Notes under the pieces: generated by a model | Told to the model about the DNA's origin: nothing | The model's input: only the letters and a program-made list of their open reading frames with translations | The model's database searches: none | Translations under genes and position numbers: made by a program | NCBI GenBank assembly: GCA_000434935.1 | Contig: FR882208.1 | Span: forward strand, 47,591 to 69,347 | From: Bacteroides sp. CAG:709 | Lineage (GTDB): Bacteria; Bacteroidota; Bacteroidia; Bacteroidales; UBA932 | Direction of reading: 5' to 3' | Length of the DNA: 21,757 nt | Shown here: in pieces, positions 1 to 7,105 of the stretch | Layout: each line of letters starts with the position of its first letter | Position numbering within the stretch: the first letter of the stretch is position 1

Positions 1-693
1 CGCCACATCACTGCCGGAAAGGCGGTTCCTTGTCAGAAGGATTGCCCCGCATGCTTCTCCCAGATTCAGGCCGCAGCGCGATGCGTCATAAGGCCTGCAA
101 ACCTCGTCGCTCAATGATTTAAATGAAGCGAAACCACTGGTAATGAACCGGTTCTGTGTATCTACCCCTACTACTACAGCATTGTCACAAACGCCCGAAA
201 GGATCATTCTTCTGGCGATTACGATGGCTGAAACGCCGGAGATGCACGCATTGGAAATGACCCGGATATTCGCAGCCGGGAAGTCAGTCATCGCACCGAT
301 TCTGGATGCCATCTGCCCGAAAAGCAGCGGGTCGTCATCTACCGGAACCCGGGGTCCTTCCCCGCATCGGCCTTCCAGAAGGGAAACATTGCCCTTGGCT
401 GAAGCGACAATCATCATTGTACGGCCATCCGGAGCGTCAGCAAAAACATTCTTGACACATTCAGCTGCAAGGAGTTCCGCACGCGTATACTCTTCGCCGT
501 ACTTTGCGCGGAGAGCTGTATAGACTGACTCGGGAATTATCCCAGCCATCACGGAAGATTGCGTGACGCGCGGATCCGTGCATAGTTTCACGCCGCTTTC
601 GCCACGCAGAACCGCATCCATGTTCCGATGCACGCCTTCACCCAGCGAAGTTATCATCGCCGCGGCTGATATGTAAACCTTTCCTTTCAGCAT
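1..693 (-). CDS. Beta-ketoacyl-ACP synthase, partial (3' end beyond window)
   Basis: Partial ketosynthase of the KAS I/II type, which condenses acyl-ACP with malonyl-ACP. I translated it directly: 231 codons from ATG at 693 to the window edge with no stop, so the C-terminal half (with the two active-site His) is missing. The nucleophile sits in SNACISG (Cys150). It is followed by CRPYDASRCGLNLGEACG (199-216), the usual RPFD..R.G...GEGAG block of the family. The start lies one base after the stop of the methyltransferase gene (TGA-A-ATG), so it is the fourth gene of the ACP operon. Context (ACP, acyltransferase, methyltransferase) suggests a dedicated aryl-polyene or flexirubin-like ketosynthase rather than housekeeping FabF. 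The family call is firm; the pathway is inferred. Confidence 0.9.
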   Translation of the reverse strand, partial: MLKGKVYISAAAMITSLGEGVHRNMDAVLRGESGVKLCTDPRVTQSSVMAGIIPESVYTALRAKYGEEYTRAELLAAECVKNVFADAPDGRTMMIVASAKGNVSLLEGRCGEGPRVPVDDDPLLFGQMASRIGAMTDFPAANIRVISNACISGVSAIVIARRMILSGVCDNAVVVGVDTQNRFITSGFASFKSLSDEVCRPYDASRCGLNLGEACGAILLTRNRLSGSDVA

Positions 694-694
694 T

Positions 695-1774
695 TCATTT
701 CAGGACGCAACGGATAAGACTATGTCCATATCCCAGATTATCAATGATTTCCACAATCTTCAGACCGGCATTGCCAATCATGTTTTCGAGGTCCTCGCTG
801 AAGAACATCTTGCTGTTTCCGTTCGCCATCGCCGTGAAATAGACGCTGGTCTGCGCCAAGTCGAACGAGGCTGTGTCAAACCTTTGCCTGTCCCACAATG
901 TCTCCATGATAAATACCTGTGTATCAGCAGTTATGCTCTTCGCGACGCGGGACAATATGCTGACGACCTGTTCCTCGGAAAAGCAGTCCAGGAACTGGCT
1001 CATCCACACCACATCGAAACCGCCAGGAATCGCCGTCTCAGGCTTGAGGAGGTCGCCCGCGTGGGTATGTATCCGTTCAGCTCCAGGTTTACCATCAATG
1101 TTTTTCTCCAGCATACCGATCTGCTGAGGCAGGTCCATGACGGTAACATTGACATCAGCATATTCGGAAACGCACTTCAACGCAAATCTTCCCGTATTTC
1201 CGCCGATGTCGAGAATCGAAGCCGGATTGGTTGCAAACACGTGTGACAGAGCTTCTTCGAAAGAATTGTCCGAATAGAAATGATCGAATCCGAACCAGCT
1301 TTTCTGGATTTCCGGCTCAAATGAGGAGAGCCCTTCGTACAATGTCGGCCAGTTTCCAAGTTCCTTGAGCCCGGCAGGTTTCCCTGTCTCTATCGCCTCG
1401 TCCAGATGGAACATTCCCTTATAGTTCACGTCATGGTTGAAGTCAATGTCAGCTTTCACCATGGGGTCATTCAGCAGGAACCACCCTATCTTGGAAATAG
1501 TGAAACGACCGTCGTTGTAAAATACCGTTCCGGCCGTGAGAGAAGATTCCAGAAGAACCTTGGCCCCGTACATTGAAATGCCTGACGCTGAGGAGATTTC
1601 AGCTATAGTAAGGCCGGCAGGATTTTTTCTGCCCGCTTCTTCCAACATGGCGAAAATACCATATTTAATCATCAGGCGGCTGACCTGAAAGACAATCGGC
1701 GCAAATGCAATCTGGTGTGCAACACGTTGGGCATCAGCGGCCGACATCCGGTACCCGTTATATTTCTTGTCCAT
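695..1774 (-). CDS. SAM-dependent O-methyltransferase-like protein of the polyene-lipid operon
   Basis: Class I methyltransferase of 359 residues. An N-terminal winged-helix dimerisation-like region (about 15-100, with SAADAQRVAHQ and LTIAEISSASGIS) precedes the Rossmann domain. Motif I is LDIGGNTG (188-195), with MDLP at the motif II position (213-216) and GGFDVVWMSQFLDCFS (251-266) as the motif IV region. This layout matches acetylserotonin/hydroxyindole O-methyltransferase-like enzymes, which occur in aryl-polyene and flexirubin clusters; the substrate here is unknown. I chose ATG 1774, 13 bases after the acyltransferase stop. The reading frame is open to 1924, and an alternative ATG at 1816 would overlap the upstream gene by about 29 bases. 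The stop is one base from the ketosynthase ATG, which implies co-transcription. Confidence 0.85.
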   Translation of the reverse strand: MDKKYNGYRMSAADAQRVAHQIAFAPIVFQVSRLMIKYGIFAMLEEAGRKNPAGLTIAEISSASGISMYGAKVLLESSLTAGTVFYNDGRFTISKIGWFLLNDPMVKADIDFNHDVNYKGMFHLDEAIETGKPAGLKELGNWPTLYEGLSSFEPEIQKSWFGFDHFYSDNSFEEALSHVFATNPASILDIGGNTGRFALKCVSEYADVNVTVMDLPQQIGMLEKNIDGKPGAERIHTHAGDLLKPETAIPGGFDVVWMSQFLDCFSEEQVVSILSRVAKSITADTQVFIMETLWDRQRFDTASFDLAQTSVYFTAMANGNSKMFFSEDLENMIGNAGLKIVEIIDNLGYGHSLIRCVLK

Positions 1775-1787
1775 AATAATCAGAGGT

Positions 1788-2681
1788 TCATTTATTTCGC
1801 AATCCCCAGAAGTCATAGTAATTATACCATTGTTCAGGATGCGCTGCAAGTTCTTTTTCCAATGCCCGTACAAATTGTTCAAGGACAATGTTTTCCGCAT
1901 CTTTCCTGTGTTCGGGCTGTTCAATCATTGAAAATGAGAAGCGGTAGGTCATGTGCGGCTCGCGTACGGAGAAATAGAGCAGCACCGGGACACGCATCCG
2001 CGCGGCCAGATGGAATACGCCGAACGGAAACCTGGCCTCACGTCCCATCAATGCAGATGTCATGAGTTTCTCTTCATTGACATACCTGTCTCCCAGAAAA
2101 CATACCAGTTCGCCCCTGTCCAGCGCCTCGGTTATCATGAAGATATGCGCGAGATTGTCCTTGTTTACAGGTATTATCTTGAACGGGGCGTCGGACTTCT
2201 GGTTTTCTTCCAGAACTTCCTTTATATCAGCATGTTCATTGTCATACATCACGAGGTTCAGCTTGGTGCCGTACCGTTTGAAAAACGGTTCTCCTGCAGC
2301 CCAGTTGCCGAAATGCGCACCGATTATAATAGCGCCACGTCCTGCCTCGACGGCATCTTTCAGCAAGTCGAAATCTTCGAACTTATAGTTGTATCTGTCT
2401 GACAATCCGGAAGATATCGCCACTTTGTCAATGATTGACTGCCCGAAAGAGAAGTAGTTCCGGAAAATGAAAGCCGCCGACTTCAGCCTGCCGTAACCGA
2501 GAATTTTTCGCGCATATCGCCAGATGTCGGCTGTCGAGGAAGGTGCTGCCGCAATGAAATACAGGGCGACGAAGAACAGCAGGAAATATGCGGACTTCAC
2601 GCCGCAATGCCTTATCAGAAAAATGAATATCTGATAGCCCGTCTTTCCTCCCCGGGATTTTCCCTGCCATTGTTCCGCCAT
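1788..2681 (-). CDS. LpxL/HtrB-type lysophospholipid acyltransferase family protein
   Basis: A 297-residue membrane-anchored acyltransferase of the lipid A late acyltransferase (LPLAT) superfamily. One hydrophobic segment lies at about 29-46. The GAHFGNW block (121-127) contains His123, and later family landmarks include CFLGDRYVNEEK (about 194-205). In LpxL-type enzymes His is followed five residues later by Asp/Glu (HX4D/E). Here that position is Ala128 and the nearest acid is Glu131, so the mechanism may differ. Homologues occur in aryl-polyene and flexirubin clusters, where they are thought to load the polyene onto a lipid or sugar carrier. The gene starts 11 bases after the ACP stop and ends 13 bases before the methyltransferase ATG. 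Family is well supported; acceptor and donor are not visible from sequence. Confidence 0.85.
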   Translation of the reverse strand: MAEQWQGKSRGGKTGYQIFIFLIRHCGVKSAYFLLFFVALYFIAAAPSSTADIWRYARKILGYGRLKSAAFIFRNYFSFGQSIIDKVAISSGLSDRYNYKFEDFDLLKDAVEAGRGAIIIGAHFGNWAAGEPFFKRYGTKLNLVMYDNEHADIKEVLEENQKSDAPFKIIPVNKDNLAHIFMITEALDRGELVCFLGDRYVNEEKLMTSALMGREARFPFGVFHLAARMRVPVLLYFSVREPHMTYRFSFSMIEQPEHRKDAENIVLEQFVRALEKELAAHPEQWYNYYDFWGLRNK

Positions 2682-2692
2682 AGGTCCAATGT

Positions 2693-2974
2693 TTACTGAC
2701 GGGTTTCGGCCCCTGAAATCTTTCCGTAAAGAAAGTCATAGAAATCGGAAAATGTCCGGATTCCGGCGAAGTCTTCCTTCTTCATGACATAACCGAAATT
2801 CTTCTCAACGAGCACCACGATGTCCACTATGTCCAGACTGTCCAGGTCCAGCACTTCCATAAGTGGCGCATCAGGCTGCATATCAATGATATCCGCCTCG
2901 AATTCTTCCGACAATATACTATTGACTTTAGTGACAAGTTCTTCTTTGGTCATCATGGAATCAGCATTAAACAT
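2693..2974 (-). CDS. Acyl carrier protein, first gene of the polyene-lipid operon
   Basis: A 93-residue acyl carrier protein. The phosphopantetheine attachment motif is DLDSLD with Ser46, followed by the acidic helix IVDIVVLVEKNFG (49-61) typical of ACPs. It differs from housekeeping AcpP (DSLD followed by VELVMALE), so it is probably a dedicated carrier. ATG 2974 is preceded by GAGGAAAA about 9 bases upstream, one of the few Shine-Dalgarno-like sequences in the window. An in-frame ATG-ATG pair at 2956/2953 is an alternative start and would still give a complete ACP fold. A promoter-like element lies at 3002-3033. It heads an operon with the acyltransferase, methyltransferase and ketosynthase. 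Confidence 0.92.
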   Translation of the reverse strand: MFNADSMMTKEELVTKVNSILSEEFEADIIDMQPDAPLMEVLDLDSLDIVDIVVLVEKNFGYVMKKEDFAGIRTFSDFYDFLYGKISGAETRQ

Positions 2975-3001
2975 CCAAAATTTTCCTCAATATCAAGTTT
3001 A

Positions 3002-3033
3002 CGAAGTTATAGCATTTTTTCGGCTTGTGCAAA
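3002..3033 (-). promoter_or_regulatory. Sigma-ABfr-type promoter for the ACP operon
   Basis: On the minus strand, TTTG (3033-3030) is followed after 20 bases by TAACTTCG (3009-3002). This matches the Bacteroides consensus TTTG-N19-21-TAnnTTTG with one mismatch in the -7 box. The predicted transcript would begin near 2995, about 20 bases before the ACP ATG. It overlaps by ten bases with the divergent plus-strand promoter at 3024-3055. Found by reading, not measured. Confidence 0.6.
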
Positions 3034-3055
3034 TCGGAGAAATAATATAAATTTG
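3024..3055 (+). promoter_or_regulatory. Sigma-ABfr-type promoter for the lipid A deacylase gene
   Basis: CTTG (3024-3027), 20 bases, then TAAATTTG (3048-3055), a perfect match to the TAnnTTTG -7 box. The predicted transcript start near 3062 leaves a leader of about 12 bases to ATG 3074. It also argues against the in-frame TTG at 3053, which lies inside the -7 box. The -33 half overlaps that of the divergent ACP-operon promoter. Confidence 0.65.
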
Positions 3056-3073
3056 GACAATTTATCATTGACA

Positions 3074-4357
3074 ATGAACTTTTCCGCTTCATATATACGC
3101 CTCACCCTCATCACCGCCGCTGCAGTCCTCCTGCAAGCATTTGCCTTTCCTCTTGCTTACGGAATGGAATCCGCTCAGGATTCCTCAAAATTCGGGCATA
3201 GAATGGGTATAGACACGCGTGGGGCATGGCTGATCCCGACCAATGATTTTTTTCGCGGAGAGAATTATCTGGGGCATCGTTTGAACAACGCCTCATCCAT
3301 CCATCTTAAATATGCGTTCACTTTTCCGTCATGGAGCCGTGAGGGGTTATTGCATCCCACTGCATATCAAGGCATTGGAGTTGCGTGCAATACATTTTTC
3401 GACCACGAGGAAATCGGCACCCCTGTTGCCTTATATGTTTTTCAGGGAGCCAGGATTGCAGACATCGGGCCGAAACTTTCACTGGACTACGAGTGGAATT
3501 TCGGCATTTCGTATGGCTGGCATCCGTACGAGGGCCAGTTCGGTTCGTCAGGAACTTCAGACAGCGCAGACAGGCTAAATGACAAGAACACCGTCGTAGG
3601 TTCCAAGTTCAACGCATATATCAATGCCGGGCTGATGCTGACGTGGCGGGTCACCCCTTCACTTTCATTGAACGGAGGCATTGACCTGACACATTTTTCG
3701 AATGGAAACACGAAGTATCCGAACGCCGGCGTGAATTGTCTTGGCGCGAGGCTCGGGGCGGTTTACGGTTTCGGCAATGCTGGACGTAACAGTATGAACA
3801 GCAGTCTTTTAAAAGCCTCAACCAGGCACAAGGAAAAATTCATTGACAGACTATCCGTCGATGCCGTCATCTATGGTTCCGTCAGGGCCAAAGGCATGAT
3901 TTACAATGGCCAGGCCGAGATTGCCAAAGGCAAATTCGGGATTCTCGGGGTAAATATCAATCCTCTTTACAGGGTCAGCCGCTGCTTTCAGGCAGGCATT
4001 TCTGCCGATATCCAGTATGACGAAAGTGCCAATGTCTTCGACCACGTGGCTGATGAACGTAGAGATGACGGCAGTATACAGTTTTATAGACCGGCATTGC
4101 GGGAGCAGATTGCGGCAGGCCTTTCGCTCCGCGCCGAACTGACGATGCCGATCTTCTCCGTAGCAATCGGTTTCGGTCACAATGTCATCTACAGGGGACA
4201 AGACATGACAGGATTCTATCAGCTCGCAGCCCTCAAGGCCCACTTCACGAAGCACCTGTTCCTGCACATCGGCTACAAATTGCGCAAATTCCACGACCCC
4301 AACAACCTCATGCTGGGCCTCGGCTGGAAATTCGGCGCAAGGACTTCGCGAAACTAG
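3074..4357 (+). CDS. PagL-like lipid A 3-O-deacylase / acyloxyacyl hydrolase family outer-membrane protein
   Basis: A 427-residue predicted outer-membrane beta-barrel enzyme that would remove an acyl chain from lipid A. The signal peptide runs to about residue 30 (hydrophobic LTLITAAAVLLQAFAFPLAYG). The PagL-type active-site block is LTHFSNGNTKYPNAGVN, with His207 and Ser209 matching the catalytic His and Ser of PagL. The position of the third PagL catalytic residue (Glu) appears to be Asn221. PagL itself is about 150-170 residues. Here the PagL-like domain (about 35-235) is followed by some 190 residues with further alternating beta-strand patterns and an aromatic-basic end, so the barrel is larger or doubled. 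An upstream in-frame TTG at 3053 is rejected because it sits in the promoter box. It is divergent from the ACP operon and its stop overlaps that of the converging hydrolase gene. Confidence 0.75.
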   Translation: MNFSASYIRLTLITAAAVLLQAFAFPLAYGMESAQDSSKFGHRMGIDTRGAWLIPTNDFFRGENYLGHRLNNASSIHLKYAFTFPSWSREGLLHPTAYQGIGVACNTFFDHEEIGTPVALYVFQGARIADIGPKLSLDYEWNFGISYGWHPYEGQFGSSGTSDSADRLNDKNTVVGSKFNAYINAGLMLTWRVTPSLSLNGGIDLTHFSNGNTKYPNAGVNCLGARLGAVYGFGNAGRNSMNSSLLKASTRHKEKFIDRLSVDAVIYGSVRAKGMIYNGQAEIAKGKFGILGVNINPLYRVSRCFQAGISADIQYDESANVFDHVADERRDDGSIQFYRPALREQIAAGLSLRAELTMPIFSVAIGFGHNVIYRGQDMTGFYQLAALKAHFTKHLFLHIGYKLRKFHDPNNLMLGLGWKFGARTSRN

Positions 4358-6306
4358 AATTCCTGCACCACAGGCAGTTCCAGATATGAATCCACGGAGC
4401 GGATGGTCATATCAATTTTCTGATAATCAGCGGATTCTGCCGTATATGGATTCTTCAGGAATTTCTGCGGATTCATGGCAATGAGCGGGAACCAGCTTCC
4501 CTGCACCTGCACCATGATGGAATGCCCCTGAACGAAATGGTGGTCAATGTCGCACATCGTGAATTCCACGGTGACCCGCTTGCCGGATTTCACGGATTCC
4601 GGTTTGCCGAAGCCGTTGCGGAAGCGGAGCGGCATGACATCACCACGCACCAGCATCTGATAGCCGTCAGGACGTACGTCAATGAGTTTCACGATGACAT
4701 CCGCATCAAGCTTACCCCCATTTTCCGAGTCCAGCACAAGGTCCATTCTTACTTTGACAGGACCTGCGACATGGATATTGCTTTTCAATTCAGCGCCACG
4801 ATATGTGGCGACATCTTTCCTTACTGATGCAAAGCTCTGGTCTGCAACCATATAGGACCTGTCGCGACCGGTGGATTTCACGTCCATATAAGGAACTGGA
4901 GATGCCGGGTCGGAAGTTATGGTCCGCGTGCCTTCAGATGGTGCGGAAGTCATTGACCTGAAGGATAGAGAGTCATGTCCGGACAGGTACAGCTTGTTGA
5001 ATTTCATGTTTTTCGGAGGCCATACGTCATAGCTTTCCCAGAATTCCGCCATAGAGCGGCCCTCCATTACGCTGCGCATGGATTCGCCCGAAGGACAGAC
5101 ATTGACACGGACAGGCTTCACGCCTTTTCCTTCCAGATAGTATGAAAAGAACGGGAACTCCACACTGTCCTGATAGTAAGCGCCGGATTTTTCGCCGTAC
5201 CAGACGTCCGCGAGATGGTTTGCCGTGCGGTTGTTCCATCCGCCGTGATACCATGGTCCGGCAGCCAGATACAGTTCACAGTCCGGAGACATTGTCTTCA
5301 ACATATCGTATGTACGGAAAGCGCCGTAGCAGTCTTCAGCATCGTAGAAGCCACCGGTCACCAGCATCGGGATCTTTATGTCCTTCAAGTGCGCGCTCGG
5401 GTCCCGGTCCTTCCAGAAGCGGTCATAATCAGGATGTTCCATCATCTGATTCCAGAAGCGCAGGCTGTCGCCGAGAAATGCGTCGATATCCTTCAACGGC
5501 CTTCCCAGATAATAGTCGTAAATGTCCTTGTCAATGTTCAGGATACTTCCGAGGCTTTCGGTCGACGGACATGGACGGTGACGATAGAAACTTGAGCCGA
5601 AACGGTAGGCATCCGCAAGGCAGAGCGCTCCGTTATGATGCGCGTCATCTCCCATAAACCAATCAGTAGCAGGAGCTTGCGGCGACGCAGCCTTAATTGC
5701 CGGATGGCGGGACAATGCTGCCATAGTGGTGTAGAATCCAGGATATGAAACACCCTTCACGCCCACATTGCCGTTATTCTTCGTGTTCTTCAAAAGCCAT
5801 TCTATCGAATCGTACACGTCAGTGGCATCGTCCACCTGCACCACGCCTTTCACTACAACCGTATCTGCAGCGCCATCAGGTCCCGACACATAGGGTCTCA
5901 TGTTTTCATATTCACCTTCACTGAGGAATTTTCCTCGCACATTCTGCTGAACGATTATCCATCCTTCAGCCGCATAATTCGCCATATCCCATTTCATTCC
6001 GCCAGGATATTTCTCGACCTTGCCCTCCGTTTCGATTTGTCCGGGTTTTAGGCCGTATGGCTTGAGTCCGTATGGCGTACGAAACAGCATAATCGGGCCG
6101 GCCTTCTCGCCAAGTTTCTCAAGAAATTGCTGCACAGGCTCATATATGGCCGTATAGACATGTTTCCCGTCGCGCATTTCTATCATGACTTCGCGTCGGG
6201 TATAGTTTTCCGTGAGCCAATTGTCATCTACGATTTGACCGTTCTGTGCGAATGCCGATGCCAATGCTGACATCATTAGTGCAATAACTGTGATTATGCG
6301 TTTCAT
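4354..6306 (-). CDS. Secreted CocE/NonD family (X-Pro dipeptidyl-peptidase S15-like) serine hydrolase
   Basis: A 650-residue exported alpha/beta hydrolase. The signal peptide is MKRIITVIALMMSALASAFA (1-20). The nucleophile elbow GVSYPG gives Ser187, with the acid probably Asp322 (GGFYDAED) and the base His354 (GPWYHGGW). RTPYG (76-80) and NVRGKFLSEGE (122-132) are typical CocE/NonD landmarks. The C-terminal part from about 430 is the beta-jelly-roll domain of X-Pro dipeptidyl-peptidases and glutaryl-7-ACA acylases. It could be an acylase/esterase or a dipeptidyl peptidase; sequence alone does not decide. A short tandem repeat PYGLK-PYGLK occurs at 78-87. A TAACTTTG box lies 28 bases upstream. 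The gene stands alone, and its stop TAG overlaps that of the deacylase gene in the shared palindrome CTAG. Confidence 0.88.
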   Translation of the reverse strand: MKRIITVIALMMSALASAFAQNGQIVDDNWLTENYTRREVMIEMRDGKHVYTAIYEPVQQFLEKLGEKAGPIMLFRTPYGLKPYGLKPGQIETEGKVEKYPGGMKWDMANYAAEGWIIVQQNVRGKFLSEGEYENMRPYVSGPDGAADTVVVKGVVQVDDATDVYDSIEWLLKNTKNNGNVGVKGVSYPGFYTTMAALSRHPAIKAASPQAPATDWFMGDDAHHNGALCLADAYRFGSSFYRHRPCPSTESLGSILNIDKDIYDYYLGRPLKDIDAFLGDSLRFWNQMMEHPDYDRFWKDRDPSAHLKDIKIPMLVTGGFYDAEDCYGAFRTYDMLKTMSPDCELYLAAGPWYHGGWNNRTANHLADVWYGEKSGAYYQDSVEFPFFSYYLEGKGVKPVRVNVCPSGESMRSVMEGRSMAEFWESYDVWPPKNMKFNKLYLSGHDSLSFRSMTSAPSEGTRTITSDPASPVPYMDVKSTGRDRSYMVADQSFASVRKDVATYRGAELKSNIHVAGPVKVRMDLVLDSENGGKLDADVIVKLIDVRPDGYQMLVRGDVMPLRFRNGFGKPESVKSGKRVTVEFTMCDIDHHFVQGHSIMVQVQGSWFPLIAMNPQKFLKNPYTAESADYQKIDMTIRSVDSYLELPVVQEF

Positions 6307-6334
6307 TATACGTTATGTTTTAACAATTCACCCG

Positions 6335-6342
6335 CAAAGTTA
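6335..6342 (-). promoter_or_regulatory. -7 box of a promoter for the CocE/NonD hydrolase gene
   Basis: The minus strand reads TAACTTTG, a perfect TAnnTTTG box, 28 bases before the ATG at 6306. No clear TTG lies 19-21 bases upstream, so the -33 half is weak. The predicted leader is about 20 bases. The 90-base gap between this gene and the DUF2400 gene (6307-6396) shows nothing else clear and no terminator. Confidence 0.45.
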
Positions 6343-6396
6343 GTCATTTTCTGCTTATTTCCTTTCATTTCGTTTTATTTCGTCCATCAGGAAACT

Positions 6397-7101
6397 CTAC
6401 TTCCCATGGGTAACGCCGTAACCGAAGAGGGCAAAATCGCCTTTGCAAGGATCGTTGGGAAAGATATCGCGGAAGGCATCGGTAATTTCCTGGACGGTCT
6501 TGATATCCTTTGGCTTGCGGGCAGTCAGACCAAGTTCCACAGCCTGGGTGTAGACATGGACATCCAGGGGAATCAGAAGCTCGTCAGTGGAAATGTTCTT
6601 CCACAGGCCCAGATCCACCTTGCCGTCGTCACGGACCATCCAGCGCCGGAGCATGTTGATTTTCTTGTTCGGCGCCTTCGCATCTTCCTTCTGCCCGAAA
6701 ACCAATGTCCTGATTTCGGAAACGCCCAATGATTCCAGACTATCCTGCCCGACATAGATGCTTCTCAACCGCGCGCAAATCGCCGCCACCTCGCCCCATT
6801 TCACGGTACGATGAATGCTGACGGGGTCGTCACGCCAACTTCCCCGCATTACATAATCGTATGGTTTCCAAGACATTTCATCGAAAAGTCGGGAACAATC
6901 ACGTACAATCATTGACCTGCGCCCCCAGGCGAAATGAGCCGCGAAAATCGCCGAAATCTCCACGTCTTTCAGGCCGCATAGGCCGGAACGCATCAGTTCC
7001 GCGAAACGCGTAGGGAAAATTATCGGGTCCTCCTGAAAATATTGCCTGTCATTGTAGGTTTTCGCCCATTGTTTCAACAGGGCTGCCGTTTCTTTTGTCA
7101 T
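6397..7101 (-). CDS. TIGR02757/DUF2400 family protein
   Basis: A 234-residue cytoplasmic protein of the DUF2400/TIGR02757 family, which is widespread in Bacteroidota and has no established function. Family landmarks are YFQEDPIIFPTRF (21-33), AAHFAWGRRSMI (54-65), INMLRRWMVRDDG (148-160), VDLGLWKN (162-169), LLIPLDVHV (175-183) and DFALFGYGV (222-230). The length is close to the family norm. The stretch LIPLDVHV...GL followed by a helix and a terminal LFGYGV resembles the VDTH...R.GL region of HhH-GPD DNA glycosylases; that resemblance is my inference. The ATG lies four bases after the M23 peptidase stop, so the two are probably co-transcribed, perhaps only through proximity. Confidence 0.88.
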   Translation of the reverse strand: MTKETAALLKQWAKTYNDRQYFQEDPIIFPTRFAELMRSGLCGLKDVEISAIFAAHFAWGRRSMIVRDCSRLFDEMSWKPYDYVMRGSWRDDPVSIHRTVKWGEVAAICARLRSIYVGQDSLESLGVSEIRTLVFGQKEDAKAPNKKINMLRRWMVRDDGKVDLGLWKNISTDELLIPLDVHVYTQAVELGLTARKPKDIKTVQEITDAFRDIFPNDPCKGDFALFGYGVTHGK

Positions 7102-7105
7102 ATTA

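Noticed and set aside
143..523. Open plus-strand frame of 126 codons
   Set aside because: It is antisense to the ketosynthase gene, which has clear active-site motifs in the minus frame; this frame encodes a low-complexity Ser/Thr/Pro-rich product.
1775..1924. Longer N-terminus for the methyltransferase
   Set aside because: It would overlap the acyltransferase gene by up to 137 bases and adds a sequence unlike the family; ATG 1774 follows the previous stop closely.
3053..3073. Upstream TTG start for the PagL-like gene
   Set aside because: It lies within a perfect TAnnTTTG promoter box, and the signal peptide is complete from ATG 3074.
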